Assembly: GCA_036488085.1 (NCBI GenBank)
Contig: DASXHZ010000098.1
Span: forward strand, 1-45,140
DNA length: 45,140 nt
Source: DASXHZ01 sp036488085
Lineage (GTDB): Bacteria; Acidobacteriota; Thermoanaerobaculia; Gp7-AA8
Direction of reading: 5' to 3'
This document shows, piece by piece, positions 1 through 7,803 of this stretch. Every line of letters begins with the position of its first letter. Positions within the stretch are counted from its first letter, which is position 1. The position numbers and the translations under genes are program-made. The notes under the pieces were generated by a model that was given only the letters and a program-made list of their open reading frames with translations, was not told the DNA's origin and did not search any database.

Positions 1-783
1 GCGCCGGGGTTGGGCCTCACGGCCAAGCACGTTTCAGCGGGATTCATGAGACTTGACGATCAATTCGACGCTTACAACCGACGCGGCTCTTTATTCACTT
101 CGCAGTACTACGCTACCAAAGCGGAGACCGGCTACTCCGCCAGGATCTACCAGGCGACCGGCATGGGTTTGAAAGCGACGGTTGAGAGCGCGTTGAGCTG
201 GAGTGTTCGCGGCGACTGGCTGTCATTCGACACCGACATTAGCGTCCTGGAAGTGAAGCCGGAAACGCCCACAGCGATCACCGTGGCTCCGAAGCTTCGC
301 TATCTCGACTGGTATCTCCGGCCACCTCGCGTAGGCGCCGCGGTTCGAGTGTGCGGGTATCCGGACGCTGAGATTGACGTTGACGGTGAGGACCACGATC
401 TCGGAACGACCTTCGGAATGGAGAGCGCCCGCGTAGTCGAGCATTTGTATCCGATCGCGCACCACGGGATGGGCGAGTTTCCGACTTTTCGGCTCGATCA
501 TGTTTTCGACCACGGCTTTAGTGGTGGTCCGGTACTCTGGAACGACCGTCTTGTCGGGATCTTCACCGGGCCCGACTTGGTGTCGTGTCTGTGGCCTTTG
601 GCGCTACTCGATCACGCGGGTCTCGGCGGGCCATGTTTAGCCGACGCCTTTGATACAGGCCTAATTCGAGCGCTCGATTGGGGCGAGATCAAAGGACACG
701 TTAAACGAGTACCGTGCGACGAAGCGCTGGCTGGCCGGGATGACCATGAGCGTTGCACGAAGAACCACGTGATCCTTCAGTAG
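1..783 (+). CDS. Trypsin-like serine peptidase domain protein, 5' end outside window
   Basis: The frame is open from base 1, so the true start lies upstream. The three parts of an S1-type chymotrypsin-fold active site are present in order: His in LTAKHV (codon 10), Asp in DTDISVLEV (about codon 79) and Ser in GFSGGPV (codon 174), followed by the usual LVGIFTG strand. About 260 residues are seen; because the His motif sits at the window edge, any N-terminal leader or extra domain cannot be judged. No membrane segment is visible in the part seen. Such cytosolic trypsin-like domains often occur in bacterial conflict systems, and the TIR and PIN genes downstream fit that setting, but this link is inference. 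The C-terminal 70 residues after the Ser motif show no recognisable domain. Confidence 0.8.
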   Translation, partial: APGLGLTAKHVSAGFMRLDDQFDAYNRRGSLFTSQYYATKAETGYSARIYQATGMGLKATVESALSWSVRGDWLSFDTDISVLEVKPETPTAITVAPKLRYLDWYLRPPRVGAAVRVCGYPDAEIDVDGEDHDLGTTFGMESARVVEHLYPIAHHGMGEFPTFRLDHVFDHGFSGGPVLWNDRLVGIFTGPDLVSCLWPLALLDHAGLGGPCLADAFDTGLIRALDWGEIKGHVKRVPCDEALAGRDDHERCTKNHVILQ

Positions 784-985
784 GAAACCTTACTGCGCTT
801 CATGCCGCCAGCGAGGCCGCGGCTCCGGCGCACGGCACGCGGTCGGCTGCTGCGACGTTAGCCCGCGCCAGCAGAACCACCGTTTACTTGCGCTAACCGG
901 CAGGAATGAATGGCTAGCACTTTGATTCGGGGCCGAAGACCTGCACCCGCTTCGAGAGGCTCGTCTATCATCGCCGCGAAGGTGA

Positions 986-1673
986 TTGGAGATTCGTGCT
1001 GATCGAGCGTACCCGAACGGGATTTCCAAGCTGCGCCTGTATCAGACGTTTCTGAACTATCGCGACTTCGCCTGCACACCCGAGAAGTATGAGGAAGATG
1101 TGGAGTTTCTTCGCTTAGAAGACCTCAAGAAGGAGTGCAACTGCGAATGGGGAATCGACGTGGATGGAACGGCTATCGTCGCAGGGCTTGAGTTGAGAAG
1201 TGCACGCGACCGGGTCATTGTCACGGAGAGAGGTTTCGTGGTGATGCCGAAGATTGCGCCTCGAGTGTTCGTGAGCTATGCGCGAGAGGACTCGGGCGCT
1301 GCCGCGCGGCTGGCGCGCGAACTTGCTACCGAGGGATTCCAGCCGTGGTTTGACAAGGACGAACTGTTTCCCGGGGAGCGCTGGGAAGCGGCAATCGAAC
1401 GAGGGATCCGCTCAAGTGATTACTTTGTGGCTTTCCTCTCGAAGAACTCCGTGAACAAACGCGGTTACGTGCAGAAGGAGATACGACGCGCGCTTGGACG
1501 AGGTTCCAGAGCCCGAGATATTCCTCATACCCGCACGTCTCGACGAATCCGAACCTTCGCACGAGGCCCTAAGGCTTTTGCAATGGGTTGACCTGTTTCC
1601 TGACTGGGCAGTAGGCATGGAAAGGTTGTTCGGCGCCCTCCGATCTCGCTGCGGACCATTTGCGACGGGCTAA
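986..1673 (+). pseudogene. TIR-domain protein, broken by a +1 frameshift near base 1496
   Basis: From a TTG at 986 the frame encodes about 85 residues of unknown type, then a TIR domain: RVFVSYARED (about residues 93-102), WFDKDELFPGERW (121-133), SSDYFVAFLS, and GYVQKEI, whose Glu (about 165) matches the catalytic Glu of NAD-cleaving TIR domains. After EIRRAL the frame degrades into a shifted tail ending at 1591. Dropping one base of GCGCTTGGAC near 1496 restores a typical TIR C-terminus (DEVPEPEIFLIPARL ... LLQWVDLFPDW ... RLFGALRSRC) that stops at TAA 1671-1673. The gene is therefore frameshifted, or the base is a sequencing error. The start is uncertain: ATG 1244 would give a TIR-only protein, and another frame upstream (about 950-1010) also looks protein-like (GDWRFVLIE). 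Confidence 0.75.
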
Positions 1674-1745
1674 CCTAGGCCAACCTGGGCTAACCTCGGT
1701 TCGGCCCACGCCTCGGTGCGGGCTGGCGATGAAACCGACAACTAA

Positions 1746-2045
1746 GATCGTGACAAAGCGTGTGGTGGGCTCGACATCCTACGTGGTCTCAAACTGGCGC
1801 AAGTAACGCAGGAAGCGCTCGGTCTGGCGGCGGCGCTGGTTGCCGGTGCCGACGTTCCCGCGAAAGCGAATGAAGACGCCCTTCACATCGCAATCGCCGC
1901 GTGCAACGGCCTCGACTATCTGCTCACGTGGAATTGCACGCACATCGCGAATGCCGTCACGGTTCCGCTGGTGAATGTCATCTGCCGCCGGAATGGCTTC
2001 GAGCCGCCCCTCATTTATACTCCTCAAGAGCTGATGGCTGGATAG
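1746..2045 (+). pseudogene. C-terminal remnant of a PIN-domain (VapC-like) toxin
   Basis: After a stop at 1743-1745 this frame reads about 99 codons with no usual start codon before coding-like sequence begins. It contains PAKANEDALHIAIAACNG and DYLLTWNCTHIANA, and ends GFEPPLIYTPQELMAG. This is the conserved second half of a family of PIN-domain toxins annotated as VapC-like; the DALHIA Asp is an active-site residue. The first half, with the first acidic residues, is missing. An ATG at 1729 in another frame begins MKPTTK, resembling the usual start of this family, so an internal deletion plus frame change is a plausible history. The antitoxin-like gene follows 2 nt later. Not expected to make an active nuclease. 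Confidence 0.7.
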
Positions 2046-2047
2046 TC

Positions 2048-2224
2048 ATGGACGACCCGATCGTAGAGGAAACGCGCGAGGCGCGGCGCCAACTGGACGA
2101 GGAGTTTCGGGGAGATCTGAACGCTCTTTTCGTCTATCTGCGCGAGATCGAGCGACAGAATAGTGATCGCGTGGTGAAACTTCCTTCGAAAGCGCCGATC
2201 ACTCTCCAGAAAAAGATCTCCTAG
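2048..2224 (+). CDS. Small antitoxin-like protein paired with the PIN remnant
   Basis: An ATG at 2048, 2 nt after the PIN stop, gives 58 residues starting MDDPIVEETREARRQL and ending in a basic tail (VVKLPSKAP). Short proteins with a DPIVEE...R...L start and a VxLP near the C-terminus are commonly encoded directly after PIN proteins of this type, and are thought to be the antitoxin partner. The predicted protein is mostly charged helix, with no DNA-binding motif I can name. The gene looks intact although its toxin partner is truncated, so it would be an orphan. Function rests on gene pairing, not on a recognised domain. Confidence 0.55.
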   Translation: MDDPIVEETREARRQLDEEFRGDLNALFVYLREIERQNSDRVVKLPSKAPITLQKKIS

Positions 2225-2281
2225 GCACCTCTGGGGAGGCGCGTGCGCCGCTCCGGGACCGGCTGAAGCCCGTCCTACGTT

Positions 2282-2327
2282 CGCCGGCAGGATTGCCGGC
2301 GCCACACAGAGGCGCATCCGCGCCTCT
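2282..2327. repeat. Two adjacent 8-bp-stem hairpins (REP-like, possible terminator of the PDZ gene)
   Basis: CGCCGGCA-GGAT-TGCCGGCG (2282-2301) and AGAGGCGC-ATCC-GCGCCTCT (2308-2327) are perfect 8-bp stems with 4-nt loops. The second touches the PDZ stop codon (2327-2329). There is no T-run on the minus strand, so intrinsic termination is uncertain. The stem and loop sizes match hairpins at 4897-4920 and 9147-9229. Confidence 0.6.
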
Positions 2328-2773
2328 TACGGCGTATGACTCGCCGCCTTCGTGCGCGCCTGGAGCGCGGCGAGGTCCGCTTTCCATCCCTCGTATTGAG
2401 GGCCGCTCATGCGCCGGGGGACCAACTCGACGTCCTGGCGCTTGCGGTCGCGGACCACGGTGAAATGGACAGGCTTCCCGGGCTCCAGCTTTGCCAGGGC
2501 GAGGAGCATTTCGAGGTCGTTCTTGAAGGCGATCGGCTGTCCGGCGATCTCGACGATGAAATCTCCAGTACGGAGTCCGGCCCGCTCGGCGGGTGTGCCG
2601 GGGCCGACGCCGCGTACGACCAGCCATGCCTTCGCGGGATTGGCGGAACTTCGCGACATGGTGAGAAGAACGCCCAGCTCCGCCGGCCGGTGCTCGTCTT
2701 CCGCGGCCGTCAGGGGGAGCGCGGTTGTCGTTGCGAGAAGGACTAGGGCAACGATGACGACTCTTCGCAGCAT
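2327..2773 (-). CDS. Exported single-PDZ-domain protein
   Basis: 148 residues from ATG 2773. This start is preferred over GTG 2779 because GGAGG lies 5 nt upstream of the ATG, and the GTG is part of that same ribosome-binding site. The N-terminus is a signal peptide (MLRRVVIVALVLLATTTALP ... AAE). One PDZ domain spans about residues 28-125: LGVLL carboxylate-loop region, PGTPAERAGLRTGDFIVEI and the VRDRK...VELVPR strand. There is no protease domain, so it is not a DegP or Ctp family member but a stand-alone periplasmic or secreted binding module. It is the last gene of an operon with the 631-aa protein, whose stop lies inside its ribosome-binding site, so the two are probably translationally coupled. 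Binding partner unknown. Confidence 0.8.
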   Translation of the reverse strand: MLRRVVIVALVLLATTTALPLTAAEDEHRPAELGVLLTMSRSSANPAKAWLVVRGVGPGTPAERAGLRTGDFIVEIAGQPIAFKNDLEMLLALAKLEPGKPVHFTVVRDRKRQDVELVPRRMSGPQYEGWKADLAALQARTKAASHTP

Positions 2774-2775
2774 GG

Positions 2776-4671
2776 TCACCTCCAGCTATTTTCCGATTGT
2801 GAATAGGCCGCCAACGAGCCCTGCTGCAGCAACTTGCTCGCACAGAGGGGGCCGAGTTGCCGCGACGGGCAGACGGTGTATGCGCCCGGCTCCACTTCGA
2901 TCTCGTAACCGCCGCGCTGAAACTCGAGCGGAGGGCCGCCGGTGCGCGGAGAGAAGAAGTTCAGCAACGAGAAGAAGTTCTTTCCGTCGCCGGTGACGGC
3001 GGGCCAAGGCGGAGCGCTCTTCAGGTTGATCCGCATGACGGCGGTGGCGGCGCCGAGGGTAATCTCGAGATTCTGTGCGTCGGGGTCGAGCACGTAGTGG
3101 ATTAGCTTCCGCGGCAAGCCGGGAGCGACGACGAGGATGGCGGCTTCCGGCGAGCTGCCCGGCAGCGAGAGCGTGAAGTCTCCATCGAGGCCGGTTGCCG
3201 CCTGCTGCGGAATTGACCCGGTCACGTAGTACAGGAGCGCACCGATGACAGGGTTGCCCGCCGAATCGCGAACATGGCCGGTGACGGTGCGATTCGGCTG
3301 CAACGTGAGGTCGACCGTGGTGTTGTCGTCGTCTGGGAGCGTCGCCGGTACATATCCGCTGCTTGCCCTGCCCGCATTGGCAACGAGCTCCACAGGTCCC
3401 TTCTCCAGGCCGACGATGCGATACCGGCCGTCCGCCGTCGTCCGGGTGGAGACAAGAAGCGACCTGTTGCGAAACAGTAGTACGCCGCCAGTGGCCGGCT
3501 TACCGCTTTCGTCGAGGACGCTTCCCTCGACCGATGAACCGCCAAGATCGACGGTGACTTCGGCGCGATCGGCTCCCGGCCGGCGGATGACCTCCGCGTC
3601 GGCCGCCCGGACCTCAAGCGGCGGATCGGCTAGGCGGACGAAGACGCGCCACGTCCCCTCGTGAGGCACGATGCCGCGGAATTCGCCTTTCGCGCTGGCC
3701 GCAAAGCTGAGCTTCGATCCGTCGGACCACACGAGCGCCACTCTGCCGGATACCGCCCTGCCCCCGAGCGTGAGCGTTCCGTCGACCGGGATGGCCTCGA
3801 TTGCTAAGTTGAGGTTTGCATCGCGAGGGAGCTCGATAAACTGAGACAGCACGCGATCGCCGCGCGACGTGAGAATCTCGACTCGGTACACCGCGGCGTC
3901 GAGCGTGTCGGCGGACCATGCTCCTGCGGGTGACGTTTTCCCGCTCCTGACCAACTCCTCATACTCGGAGCTGCCTCGACGCCGGTTCAAGCGCACCTGC
4001 CACGGAGCGCCGCCGAAATCGACCGGCGGAGTGACGAAGAGCGTCAAGGGCGACATCGAGCTGATCGCGACGTTGCCGAGATCGCGCATCTGTCCCGCCT
4101 CGACGCGAATGCCGCTTCGCGAGATCGTCGAAAAGCCCGCTTTCTCGCAAGTCAGCGTGTAGATGCCGTCGGCGAGGTCGGCAAACGCGAACCGGCCGTC
4201 GCGTCGCGTGACGATCTTGCGGCCGCGAAACGCGTTCCTCCGCGCGGCGTCGCCGCTCAGACTCGCCTCCGGTGTCAGTTCGACGGCTACGGCGGAAGCT
4301 GGGAGGCCGCCGGCGACGATCTTCCCTTCGGCACCACCACCGCGCACGAACTGCAGGGCTCCGAGGTTAGAGGATCCGATCTTCAGCTCGACGTTCCATC
4401 GGTATTGGGGGGCAAAACCGGGAACTCGGACTTCGACGTCGAATGTGCCCGCGGGAACGCTGCACGCCCACGCGGACCGGCTCACAGGACAACTCAAGTC
4501 GATGTCCGGCTGATCGACGGACCGGAGACGGACGTGAACGCTCTTGGGGCGACTCGCCGCCGCTTCCGCCGCAAGCGAACCGCGGATGGTTCCTCTCTCT
4601 TCAGCGCGTACGGAGCCGAAAGCAATCGCGATCGTTGCGATCGCCGTCGAGAACACCGCGATCCGGATCAT
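2776..4671 (-). CDS. Secreted protein with carboxypeptidase regulatory-like beta-sandwich repeats
   Basis: 631 residues from ATG 4671 (a GTG at 4674 is possible). A signal peptide (MIRIAVFSTAIATIAIAFGS ... AEE) is followed by several beta-sandwich modules of the carboxypeptidase regulatory-like (CnaB/transthyretin-like) type. Clear ones are near residues 110-205 (RRDGRFAFADLADGIYTLTC) and 385-460 (VEGSVLDESGKPATGG ... TTADGRYRIVGLEKG), followed by VTGHVRDSAGNPVIGA ... LDGDFTLSLPG. No catalytic domain or C-terminal anchor is visible. The ATG overlaps the TGA of the upstream small peptide gene (TGATG) and has no clear Shine-Dalgarno of its own, so reinitiation coupling is likely. Such repeats act as structural or adhesive modules; the specific role here is unknown. 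Confidence 0.75.
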   Translation of the reverse strand: MIRIAVFSTAIATIAIAFGSVRAEERGTIRGSLAAEAAASRPKSVHVRLRSVDQPDIDLSCPVSRSAWACSVPAGTFDVEVRVPGFAPQYRWNVELKIGSSNLGALQFVRGGGAEGKIVAGGLPASAVAVELTPEASLSGDAARRNAFRGRKIVTRRDGRFAFADLADGIYTLTCEKAGFSTISRSGIRVEAGQMRDLGNVAISSMSPLTLFVTPPVDFGGAPWQVRLNRRRGSSEYEELVRSGKTSPAGAWSADTLDAAVYRVEILTSRGDRVLSQFIELPRDANLNLAIEAIPVDGTLTLGGRAVSGRVALVWSDGSKLSFAASAKGEFRGIVPHEGTWRVFVRLADPPLEVRAADAEVIRRPGADRAEVTVDLGGSSVEGSVLDESGKPATGGVLLFRNRSLLVSTRTTADGRYRIVGLEKGPVELVANAGRASSGYVPATLPDDDNTTVDLTLQPNRTVTGHVRDSAGNPVIGALLYYVTGSIPQQAATGLDGDFTLSLPGSSPEAAILVVAPGLPRKLIHYVLDPDAQNLEITLGAATAVMRINLKSAPPWPAVTGDGKNFFSLLNFFSPRTGGPPLEFQRGGYEIEVEPGAYTVCPSRQLGPLCASKLLQQGSLAAYSQSENSWR

Positions 4672-4811
4672 CACGCATAGTGACAGGCGTTGCCGGTGCT
4701 TCCCTGGCAGGGATCGGGATTTTCAGTCTGGTTGTCGGCTTGGGCGAGGGCAGGCGCGGCAACGGCGAGTACGACGAGCGCGCAGCATGCGAGAGCTAGG
4801 ACGTTCCTCAT
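4671..4811 (-). CDS. 46-aa exported small peptide with two cysteines in the mature part
   Basis: ATG 4811 is preceded by AAGGAG with good spacing. The product starts MRNVLALACCALVVLAVAAP and runs into ALAQ|ADNQ, a signal peptide with an A-x-A-type cleavage site. The predicted mature part is about 22 residues and ends NPDPCQGSTGNACHYA; its two Cys could form a disulphide after export. The TGA stop overlaps the ATG of the 631-aa protein by one base, so it opens a three-gene secreted-protein operon. I know no family for it. The good ribosome-binding site, the signal peptide and the stop-start overlap argue for a real gene, although it is very short. Confidence 0.6.
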   Translation of the reverse strand: MRNVLALACCALVVLAVAAPALAQADNQTENPDPCQGSTGNACHYA

Positions 4812-4844
4812 AGTTGTCTCCTTCATTACTTAGGAACGGCAATC

Positions 4845-4872
4845 AGTCTAGGGTTTGGATGGCAGGAGTCAA
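4845..4872 (-). promoter_or_regulatory. Candidate sigma-70 promoter of the secreted-protein operon
   Basis: On the minus strand TTGACT (4872-4867) is followed after 16 nt by TAGACT (4850-4845), about 34 nt upstream of the small-peptide ATG. Both boxes are near consensus; no other evidence. Confidence 0.4.
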
Positions 4873-4896
4873 TCAAGTAAGCAAACCGGCGGCGGG

Positions 4897-4920
4897 GGCG
4901 CGGGCTGGAAAGCCCGCGCC
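4897..4920. repeat. 10-bp-stem hairpin, REP-like
   Basis: GGCGCGGGCT-GGAA-AGCCCGCGCC is a perfect 10-bp stem with a 4-nt loop in the divergent gap before the OPT transporter gene. It has the same architecture as other intergenic hairpins in this window. Confidence 0.6.
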
Positions 4921-4962
4921 ACACGGGGCAGGCTAGAATGGCGCACTACTAGGAGACCCTGA

Positions 4963-7362
4963 ATGAGCGTTGCGGAAAAAGAGTATCCGGACATCATCGG
5001 AGCGCGGCCGGACGTTCCGGCGTCGTCCGAGTTCGAGCCGTACATCCCCGCCTCGGTCGAGATGCGGGAGTTTACGGTGCTGCCGGTCATCCTCGGCACC
5101 ATCCTCGGCATCGTCTTCGGGGCGGCGTCGCTGTACCTGGTCCTGAAGGTCGGCCTCACGGTCAGCGCCTCGATCCCGGTGGCGGTGCTGTCGATCACGT
5201 TCTTCCGCATCCTCTCGAAGACGGGCGGGCGCGACGCGACGATCCTCGAGAACAACGTCGTGCAGACCGCCGGCTCGGCCGGTGAGTCGATCGCGTTCGG
5301 CGTCGGCGTCACGATGCCGGCGATCCTGATCCTCGGCTTCGACCTCGAGATCACGCGCGTGATGCTGGTCGCGGTGCTCGGCGGGCTGCTCGGCATCCTG
5401 ATGATGATCCCGCTGCGCCGCGCGCTCATCGTCGCGCAGCATGGAACGCTCAAGTACCCCGAGGGGACGGCGTGCGCGGAAGTGCTGAAGGCGGGCGCCT
5501 CGCAGGAGTCGATCGACAACGCCTCGGAGAGCGCGAAGGAAGAGATGGCGAGACTGGGAGGTCAGGCGACGAGCGCGAAGACGATCTTCGCCGGCTTCGG
5601 CGTCGGCTTCGTCTACAAGGCGATGAACGTCGCGTTTCGCTGGTGGAAGGACACGCCGGAGCGGATCTTCGGACCGCCGTACGACGCCGCCTCGATCTCG
5701 GCCGAGATCTCGCCCGAGCTCCTCGGCGTCGGCTACATCATCGGGCCGCGCATCGGCTCGATCATGTGCGCGGGCGGCGTGCTGGCGTACCTCGTCCTCA
5801 TTCCGGCCATCAAGTTCTTCGGTGCCGGCCTCCCGAAGCCGCTGGCGCCCGAGACGACGCAGCTCATCAAGGACATGTCGCCGAACGCGATCCGCAGCGC
5901 GTACATCCTCTACATCGGCGCCGGCGCTGTGGCGGCGGGCGGCATCATCTCGATGCTCCGCTCGATGCCGACGATCTGGCACGGACTGCAGGAAGGTCTC
6001 AAGGACATGCGCGGCGGCAGCAATGCGCGCGCGAGTATGGCGCGCACGGACCGCGATCTCCCGATGAAGACGGTGCTCATCGGCAGCTTCGCGCTCATCG
6101 CGATCATCGCGCTCGCCACCCCGCTCTACCACGGCGGCACGGGCGTGATGGCGCGCGTGATGGCGGCGATCCTGATCGTCATTCTCGGCTTCCTGTTCGT
6201 GACGGTGTCTTCGCGACTGACCGGCGAGATCGGCTCGTCGTCGAATCCGATCTCGGGCATGACGGTCGCCACGCTGCTGATCACCTGCCTCGTGTTCCTC
6301 GTCATCGGCTGGACCGGGCCGTCGTACTACGTGACCGCGCTCTCGATCGGCGCGATCGTCTGCATCGCGTCATCGAACGGCGGCACGACGTCGCAGGACC
6401 TCAAGACCGGATACCTGGTCGGCTCGACGCCGAAGTATCAGCAGATCGCGATCCTCATCGGCGCGCTGGCGTCGGCGCTCGCGCTCGGACCGCTGCTCCT
6501 CATGCTCAACAACAACGGCAGCGTCTATCTGCCGCGCATCAGCTCCGAGCCGTCCACCGGCGAAGAGGGTAGTCCGCTCAAGCAGGTTGAGAACTGGCCG
6601 ACCGGGCTGCACACCGACCAGGCGACGATGGCGGCGCTTTCCCACCGCAATTACGAGGGGAAGGACTACTTCGTGTGGCACTACACGCCCGCGGGGGGTG
6701 CTTCGGCGCAGGAATATCTGGTCGACTCGACCGGCACGGCGCAGTTCCTCGTCGATCCGGTCATCAACGGCACGCACAGGTTCCTCGCCAACGGCAAGTC
6801 GGCTCCGAAGAAGTTCGACGCGCCAAAGGCGACGCTCATGTCGTACATCATCAAGGGGATCCTGAATCACAAACTGCCGTGGGGCCTCGTGCTCCTCGGC
6901 GTGATGATCTCGCTCGTGCTCGAGATGTCGGGGATCCCGTCGCTGGCGTTCGCGGTCGGTGTCTATCTGCCGCTCTCTTCTTCGAGCCCGATCTTCATCG
7001 GCGGGATGATCCGCTGGCTGTCCGACATGTACGTTCGGAAGAAGTACCGCGACATGAATCTGACCGAGGAGCAGCTCACGGCGGAAGGCGACAAGAGTCC
7101 GGGCGTGCTGATGGCGTCGGGCTACATTGCAGGTGGCGCGATCGCGGGCATCCTCATCGCCTTCATGGCAGGGCTGCAGGACAAGGTCGACTGGGTCACG
7201 AACTTCAATGCGTCGCTCGACAAGTTCGCGGAGAAGAATCCGTTTGCGTCGGGGGCGAGCTCGGATCTGCTGTCGTGTATCCCGTTCCTGGTGTTGATCG
7301 TTCTGCTCTATCTCGTTGGACGGGAGATCATCCTCGCCGGGAAACCGAAGGAGAGCGTGTAG
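4963..7362 (+). CDS. OPT family oligopeptide transporter
   Basis: 799 residues from ATG 4963, with AGGAGA 6 nt upstream. OPT family proteins are proton-coupled carriers for oligopeptides or metal-ligand complexes in the inner membrane. The sequence shows the prokaryotic OPT pattern: a first hydrophobic block at about residues 38-75, then GGRDATILENNVVQTAGSAG, then many membrane helices, ASSNGGTTSQDLKTGYLVG near residue 470, and late helices (LLGVMISLVLEMSG, FAVGVYLPLSSSSPIFIGG). A polar segment of roughly 120 residues (about 520-635) interrupts the membrane part and probably lies outside the bilayer. Length fits bacterial OPT members with such an insert. It stands alone, so the substrate cannot be read from neighbours. 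Confidence 0.9.
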   Translation: MSVAEKEYPDIIGARPDVPASSEFEPYIPASVEMREFTVLPVILGTILGIVFGAASLYLVLKVGLTVSASIPVAVLSITFFRILSKTGGRDATILENNVVQTAGSAGESIAFGVGVTMPAILILGFDLEITRVMLVAVLGGLLGILMMIPLRRALIVAQHGTLKYPEGTACAEVLKAGASQESIDNASESAKEEMARLGGQATSAKTIFAGFGVGFVYKAMNVAFRWWKDTPERIFGPPYDAASISAEISPELLGVGYIIGPRIGSIMCAGGVLAYLVLIPAIKFFGAGLPKPLAPETTQLIKDMSPNAIRSAYILYIGAGAVAAGGIISMLRSMPTIWHGLQEGLKDMRGGSNARASMARTDRDLPMKTVLIGSFALIAIIALATPLYHGGTGVMARVMAAILIVILGFLFVTVSSRLTGEIGSSSNPISGMTVATLLITCLVFLVIGWTGPSYYVTALSIGAIVCIASSNGGTTSQDLKTGYLVGSTPKYQQIAILIGALASALALGPLLLMLNNNGSVYLPRISSEPSTGEEGSPLKQVENWPTGLHTDQATMAALSHRNYEGKDYFVWHYTPAGGASAQEYLVDSTGTAQFLVDPVINGTHRFLANGKSAPKKFDAPKATLMSYIIKGILNHKLPWGLVLLGVMISLVLEMSGIPSLAFAVGVYLPLSSSSPIFIGGMIRWLSDMYVRKKYRDMNLTEEQLTAEGDKSPGVLMASGYIAGGAIAGILIAFMAGLQDKVDWVTNFNASLDKFAEKNPFASGASSDLLSCIPFLVLIVLLYLVGREIILAGKPKESV

Positions 7363-7421
7363 CGCCGCCGACTCGGCGGCGGGTCACGCGACGGGGCGCC
7401 GCCGGGTCGGCGGCGCTACAC
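7357..7421. repeat. Paired GC-rich hairpins with 14-bp inverted outer arms
   Basis: GTGTAGCGCCGCCG (7357-7370) is the exact inverted repeat of 7408-7421. Each arm lies in its own hairpin: GCCGCCG-ACT-CGGCGGC, and GCGCCGCCG-GGT-CGGCGGCGC. The element overlaps the OPT stop codon and the 3' end of the minus-strand ORF at 7384, and could terminate both. Confidence 0.6.
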
Positions 7422-7749
7422 AGAACCGGTGTCGCTCGCTCAGGGACCACGTCGCGGAGATACGGCGGGCGCGCCAGCGCGGGAACGCGCGGGCGGCCCA
7501 GACGTGGGCGATCGTGACGACGTTCACGATGCCGAGGAGCACGAGAGAGTCGGCGCGGTGGAGTAGTGGGATATGTGTCGACGGCCAGTTCTGGAAGAGC
7601 CAGTCGACGGCGACGAGCAACGCGACCTGCGCGACGTCGCGCGCAATTGCCAGACGGCGTGCTCGCACGACTACCCGCCGTGAGTCGAAAACGACCATCG
7701 GCGCGGAGCCTCCGGTCGTCACTCCCGGAAGAAGATTCTGCCTCGGCAT
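7384..7749 (-). CDS. Small hypothetical protein, probably membrane-associated
   Basis: 121 residues from ATG 7749. A shorter form from ATG 7698 (104 residues, MVVFDSRRVV...) has GGAGG 10 nt upstream and may be the true start. Two moderately hydrophobic stretches (DVAQVALLVAVDWLF and SLVLLGIVNVVTIAHVWAA) flank a short polar link, suggesting two membrane helices with basic ends (ARAFPRWRARR). The last 14 codons run into the hairpin repeat at 7357-7421, so the present C-terminus may have been altered by that repeat. I recognise no family. Confidence 0.5.
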   Translation of the reverse strand: MPRQNLLPGVTTGGSAPMVVFDSRRVVVRARRLAIARDVAQVALLVAVDWLFQNWPSTHIPLLHRADSLVLLGIVNVVTIAHVWAARAFPRWRARRISATWSLSERHRFCVAPPTRRRPVA

Positions 7750-7803
7750 CGTAGTAGGTTCGACAGCGAGGCGAGATGAGTTATTTCTAGCGCTGAGGCC
7801 GTC

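Noticed and set aside
858..900. Possible integron attC site (GTTAGC...GCTAAC) between the peptidase and TIR genes
   Set aside because: The inverted repeat has the opposite order to RYYYAAC...GTTRRRY, the core does not fit the consensus, and no integrase or second matching site is seen.
1667..1697. Direct repeat GGGCTAACCT spaced 21 bp, similar in length to the array at 31588
   Set aside because: Only two partial copies with weak similarity to the 21-bp unit; probably chance.
4933..6132. Long minus-strand open frame under the OPT gene (399 codons)
   Set aside because: Shadow of a GC-rich coding strand; the composition is Arg/Asp-rich low complexity, while the plus frame is a clear transporter.
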